A stretch of DNA of 64,000 bases from Nitratireductor arenosus (lineage in GTDB: Bacteria > Pseudomonadota > Alphaproteobacteria > Rhizobiales > Rhizobiaceae), in NCBI RefSeq assembly GCF_009742725.1, contig NZ_WPHG01000003.1, forward strand, positions 434,001-498,000, in the 5' to 3' direction. Positions 62,322-64,000 of the stretch are shown piece after piece (the first letter of the stretch is position 1; each line of letters starts with the position of its first letter). Made by a program: the position numbers and the translations under genes. Under the pieces are notes generated by a model. The model saw only the letters and a program-made list of their open reading frames with translations. It was not told where the DNA came from and did not search any database.

Positions 62322-62732
62322 TCATGTCTGCGCGCAATTGATCATCCACGCCGTGCCGTAGCGGTCTTTCACCATGCCGAACTTTTTTGCCCAGAATGTT
62401 GGTTCAAGGGGCATGGTCACCGTGCCGCCGTCGGCGAACGCGTCGAAGATTTTTTCGGCGCGCGCCTCGTCCTCGATCTGGATCGAGATCGACACGCCCT
62501 GCTGCTCGGCCGGTCCGAATTCCGGCGGCGTATCCGCGCCCATCAGCTCGCCCGCCTCGGTGACGAGATGGGCGTTGAGGATCTTGTCCTGCCATCCGGC
62601 CGAGACCTGGCTGCCGGCCGGCGTCTCGGCGTGGCTGATCATCGCTTCGATCCGACCGTCGAGCACCTTGGCATAGAATTCGAACGCCTCGCGGCAGCGG
62701 CCGTCGAAGGAAAGGTAGGGAACGAATTTCAT
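62322..62732 (-). CDS. PhnB-like VOC family protein
   Basis: 136 residues. MKFVPYLSFDGRCREAFEFYAKVLDGRIEAMISH, ADTPPEFGPAEQQGVSISIQIEDEARAEKIFDAFADGGTVTMPLEPTFWAKKFGMVKDRYGTAWMINC is a typical PhnB/YraH-type protein with the AFEFY motif. ATG 62732 (MKF) is the family N-terminus, behind AAAAAGGA. It precedes the second VOC gene by 23 bases on the same strand. Function unknown. Confidence 0.88.
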   Translation of the reverse strand: MKFVPYLSFDGRCREAFEFYAKVLDGRIEAMISHAETPAGSQVSAGWQDKILNAHLVTEAGELMGADTPPEFGPAEQQGVSISIQIEDEARAEKIFDAFADGGTVTMPLEPTFWAKKFGMVKDRYGTAWMINCAQT

Positions 62733-63001
62733 TGTATGGTCCTTTTTCGTTGCTGGTCGTGGGGCGTGCCCGATTTCGTGTAAAAGCCGCGCCCGTAAGC
62801 GGGCTTTCATGGTCACGACGAACGAAGCGAAGGCGTTTCGACAGGTTTCGAATATTTTTCTGCCATCGGCGCTGCCGGAGATCGGAGTTCTGCCCGATGT
62901 CGGCGGATTTGTCGCTCTTGGCCGGACCGACGATCTGCCTTATCTCAAGGCGCACGACCTCGGGCCGACGGTCTCAGGCCACAGCGAACGCGAGAGATGT
63001 C

Positions 63002-64000
63002 ATGAGCGTCACAAAACAAACCGTTCTGGAGACCTTGCGCTCCATCAAGGGCCCCGATTTCGAGGGCGACATCGTTTCGCTGGGACTGGTCTCGGAGATA
63101 TTCGTCGCCGACGGCAAGGTGTTTTTTTCCATCACCGTTCCCGCCGAGCGGGCCCAGCAGCTCGAACCGTTGCGCGCTGCCGCCGAGCGCGCCGTGAAGG
63201 CGATGCCCGGTGTGACCGGAGCCGTGGTCGCGCTGACCGCCGAACGCAAGGGTGGCGGCATGGAGCGCGCGCCGGCCCCGCGCCCGGCCGCGCAGCCGCA
63301 GCGCTCCGCGCCAGCGCCGCAGGGCGCGCCAGCGGGTCGCCAGCCCGGCAAGCGCGAGGTTCCCGGCATTGGCGCCATCATCGCGGTCGCATCGGGCAAG
63401 GGCGGTGTCGGCAAGTCGACCACCGCCGTGAACCTGGCGCTCGCCCTTAAGGCGGCCGGCAAGCGTGTCGGCCTGCTCGATGCCGACATTTACGGGCCGT
63501 CCATGCCACGCCTGCTGGGCATTTCCGGTAAGCCCGAGACCATCGACGGCAAGATCCTGAAGCCGATGGAGAAATACGGCCTCAAGGTGATGTCGATCGG
63601 CTTCCTCGTCGAGGAGGAGACGCCGATGATCTGGCGCGGCCCGATGGTGGTGTCGGCACTGACCCAGATGTTGCGCGAGGTCGCCTGGGGCGAACTCGAC
63701 ATCCTGGTGGTCGACATGCCGCCTGGCACCGGTGACGCGCAGCTTACCATGGCCCAGCAGGTGCCGCTGGCCGGCGCCGTCATCGTCTCGACACCGCAGG
63801 ACCTTGCCTTGATCGACGCCCGCAAGGGGTTGAACATGTTCCGCCGGGTCGACGTTCCGGTGCTCGGCATCGTCGAGAACATGAGCTATTTCATCGCGCC
63901 CGACACCGGCAAGCGTTACGACATTTTCGGTCATGGCGGCGCCGAGGCGGAGGCCGGCCGGCTCGGCGTTCCCTTTCTTGGCGCCGTGCCGCTGGAAATG
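63002..64000 (+). CDS. apbC: Mrp/ApbC family iron-sulfur carrier ATPase, 3' end outside window
   Basis: 333 codons visible. N-terminal MIP18/DUF59 domain (residues ~5-80), a Pro/Ala-rich linker (90-115), then the P-loop VASGKGGVGKSTTAVNLAL at 129-147, DADIYGPSMPRLLG, and VDMPPGTGDAQLT. Members carry and transfer 4Fe-4S clusters. The C-terminal CxxC motif is expected past the end of the window. ATG 63002 follows a GAGAGATG region; an upstream ATG (62997) hits a stop at once. The preceding 269-base gap shows only a weak stem (GCCCG TAAG CGGGC at 62789-62802). Confidence 0.93.
   Translation, partial: MSVTKQTVLETLRSIKGPDFEGDIVSLGLVSEIFVADGKVFFSITVPAERAQQLEPLRAAAERAVKAMPGVTGAVVALTAERKGGGMERAPAPRPAAQPQRSAPAPQGAPAGRQPGKREVPGIGAIIAVASGKGGVGKSTTAVNLALALKAAGKRVGLLDADIYGPSMPRLLGISGKPETIDGKILKPMEKYGLKVMSIGFLVEEETPMIWRGPMVVSALTQMLREVAWGELDILVVDMPPGTGDAQLTMAQQVPLAGAVIVSTPQDLALIDARKGLNMFRRVDVPVLGIVENMSYFIAPDTGKRYDIFGHGGAEAEAGRLGVPFLGAVPLEM

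Noticed and set aside
62779-62808. Stem upstream of apbC as terminator
   Set aside because: The arms are short and imperfect, and the minus-strand gene that would read through it begins downstream, so there is no clear transcript to end here.

Overview
The window is GC-rich, densely coded DNA without rRNA, tRNA, insertion sequences or CRISPR. It looks like a chromosome of an alphaproteobacterium, most likely of the order Hyphomicrobiales (Rhizobiales). The main evidence is a che operon in the Sinorhizobium order (cheS-cheY1-cheA-cheW-cheR-cheB-cheY2-cheD-cheT), a short alphaproteobacterial flagellin, an fdsGBA-fdhD-fdsD formate dehydrogenase operon, and branched-chain keto acid dehydrogenase in the bkdA1-bkdA2-bkdB-lpd order.

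Layout. 1-1214: minus-strand small operon with an unknown basic protein, an unknown 133-residue protein and the start of a nucleotidyltransferase-like protein, behind a good sigma-70 promoter. 1439-5010: minus-strand gentisate operon (3-hydroxybenzoate 6-hydroxylase, gentisate 1,2-dioxygenase, fumarylpyruvate hydrolase, MarR regulator) with a 26-bp palindrome over its promoter. 5100-11055: plus-strand cassette of a GNAT-like protein, glutamine-dependent asparagine synthetase, acyl carrier protein, AMP-forming ligase and a divergent NAD-synthetase-like protein; it looks like a small biosynthetic system making an amidated acyl product and is the most novel part of the window. 11155-13792: enoyl-CoA hydratase and AtuA-family protein. 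13921-19649: minus-strand peptide/nickel-type ABC importer. 19906-24907: minus-strand bkd operon behind curved A-tract DNA. 25248-27137: metallophosphoesterase and sugar-isomerase-like protein.

27415-38496: one plus-strand operon that opens with its own XRE-cupin regulator, followed by a second dipeptide-type ABC importer, a GAF protein, HyuA, HyuB and an Asp/Glu/hydantoin racemase-family protein, ending in a strong intrinsic terminator. That terminator lies in the leader of the next gene (M24 peptidase), which is followed by a quinone-oxidoreductase-like gene and an orphan second HyuB. The set reads as an import-and-opening pathway for a cyclic amide or hydantoin-like compound. 42525-44215: ABC-2 type exporter. 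44413-46304: small DUF6074-like protein and a flagellin. 46819-53426: complete chemotaxis operon with much translational coupling and several non-ATG starts. 53501-54100: VOC enzyme behind a tandem pair of 14-bp palindromes. 54322-60558: formate dehydrogenase operon with a perfect 23-bp palindrome at its head, next to a LysR gene (60583-61482). 61542-62732: DUF4287 protein and two PhnB-like VOC proteins. 63002-end: Mrp/ApbC ATPase, cut by the window edge.

Most genes were called from clear family motifs. Starts were moved inside longer open frames where a Shine-Dalgarno sequence or family length supported it. No alignments or searches could be run, so family assignments rest on recognised motifs and substrates are inferred from context.
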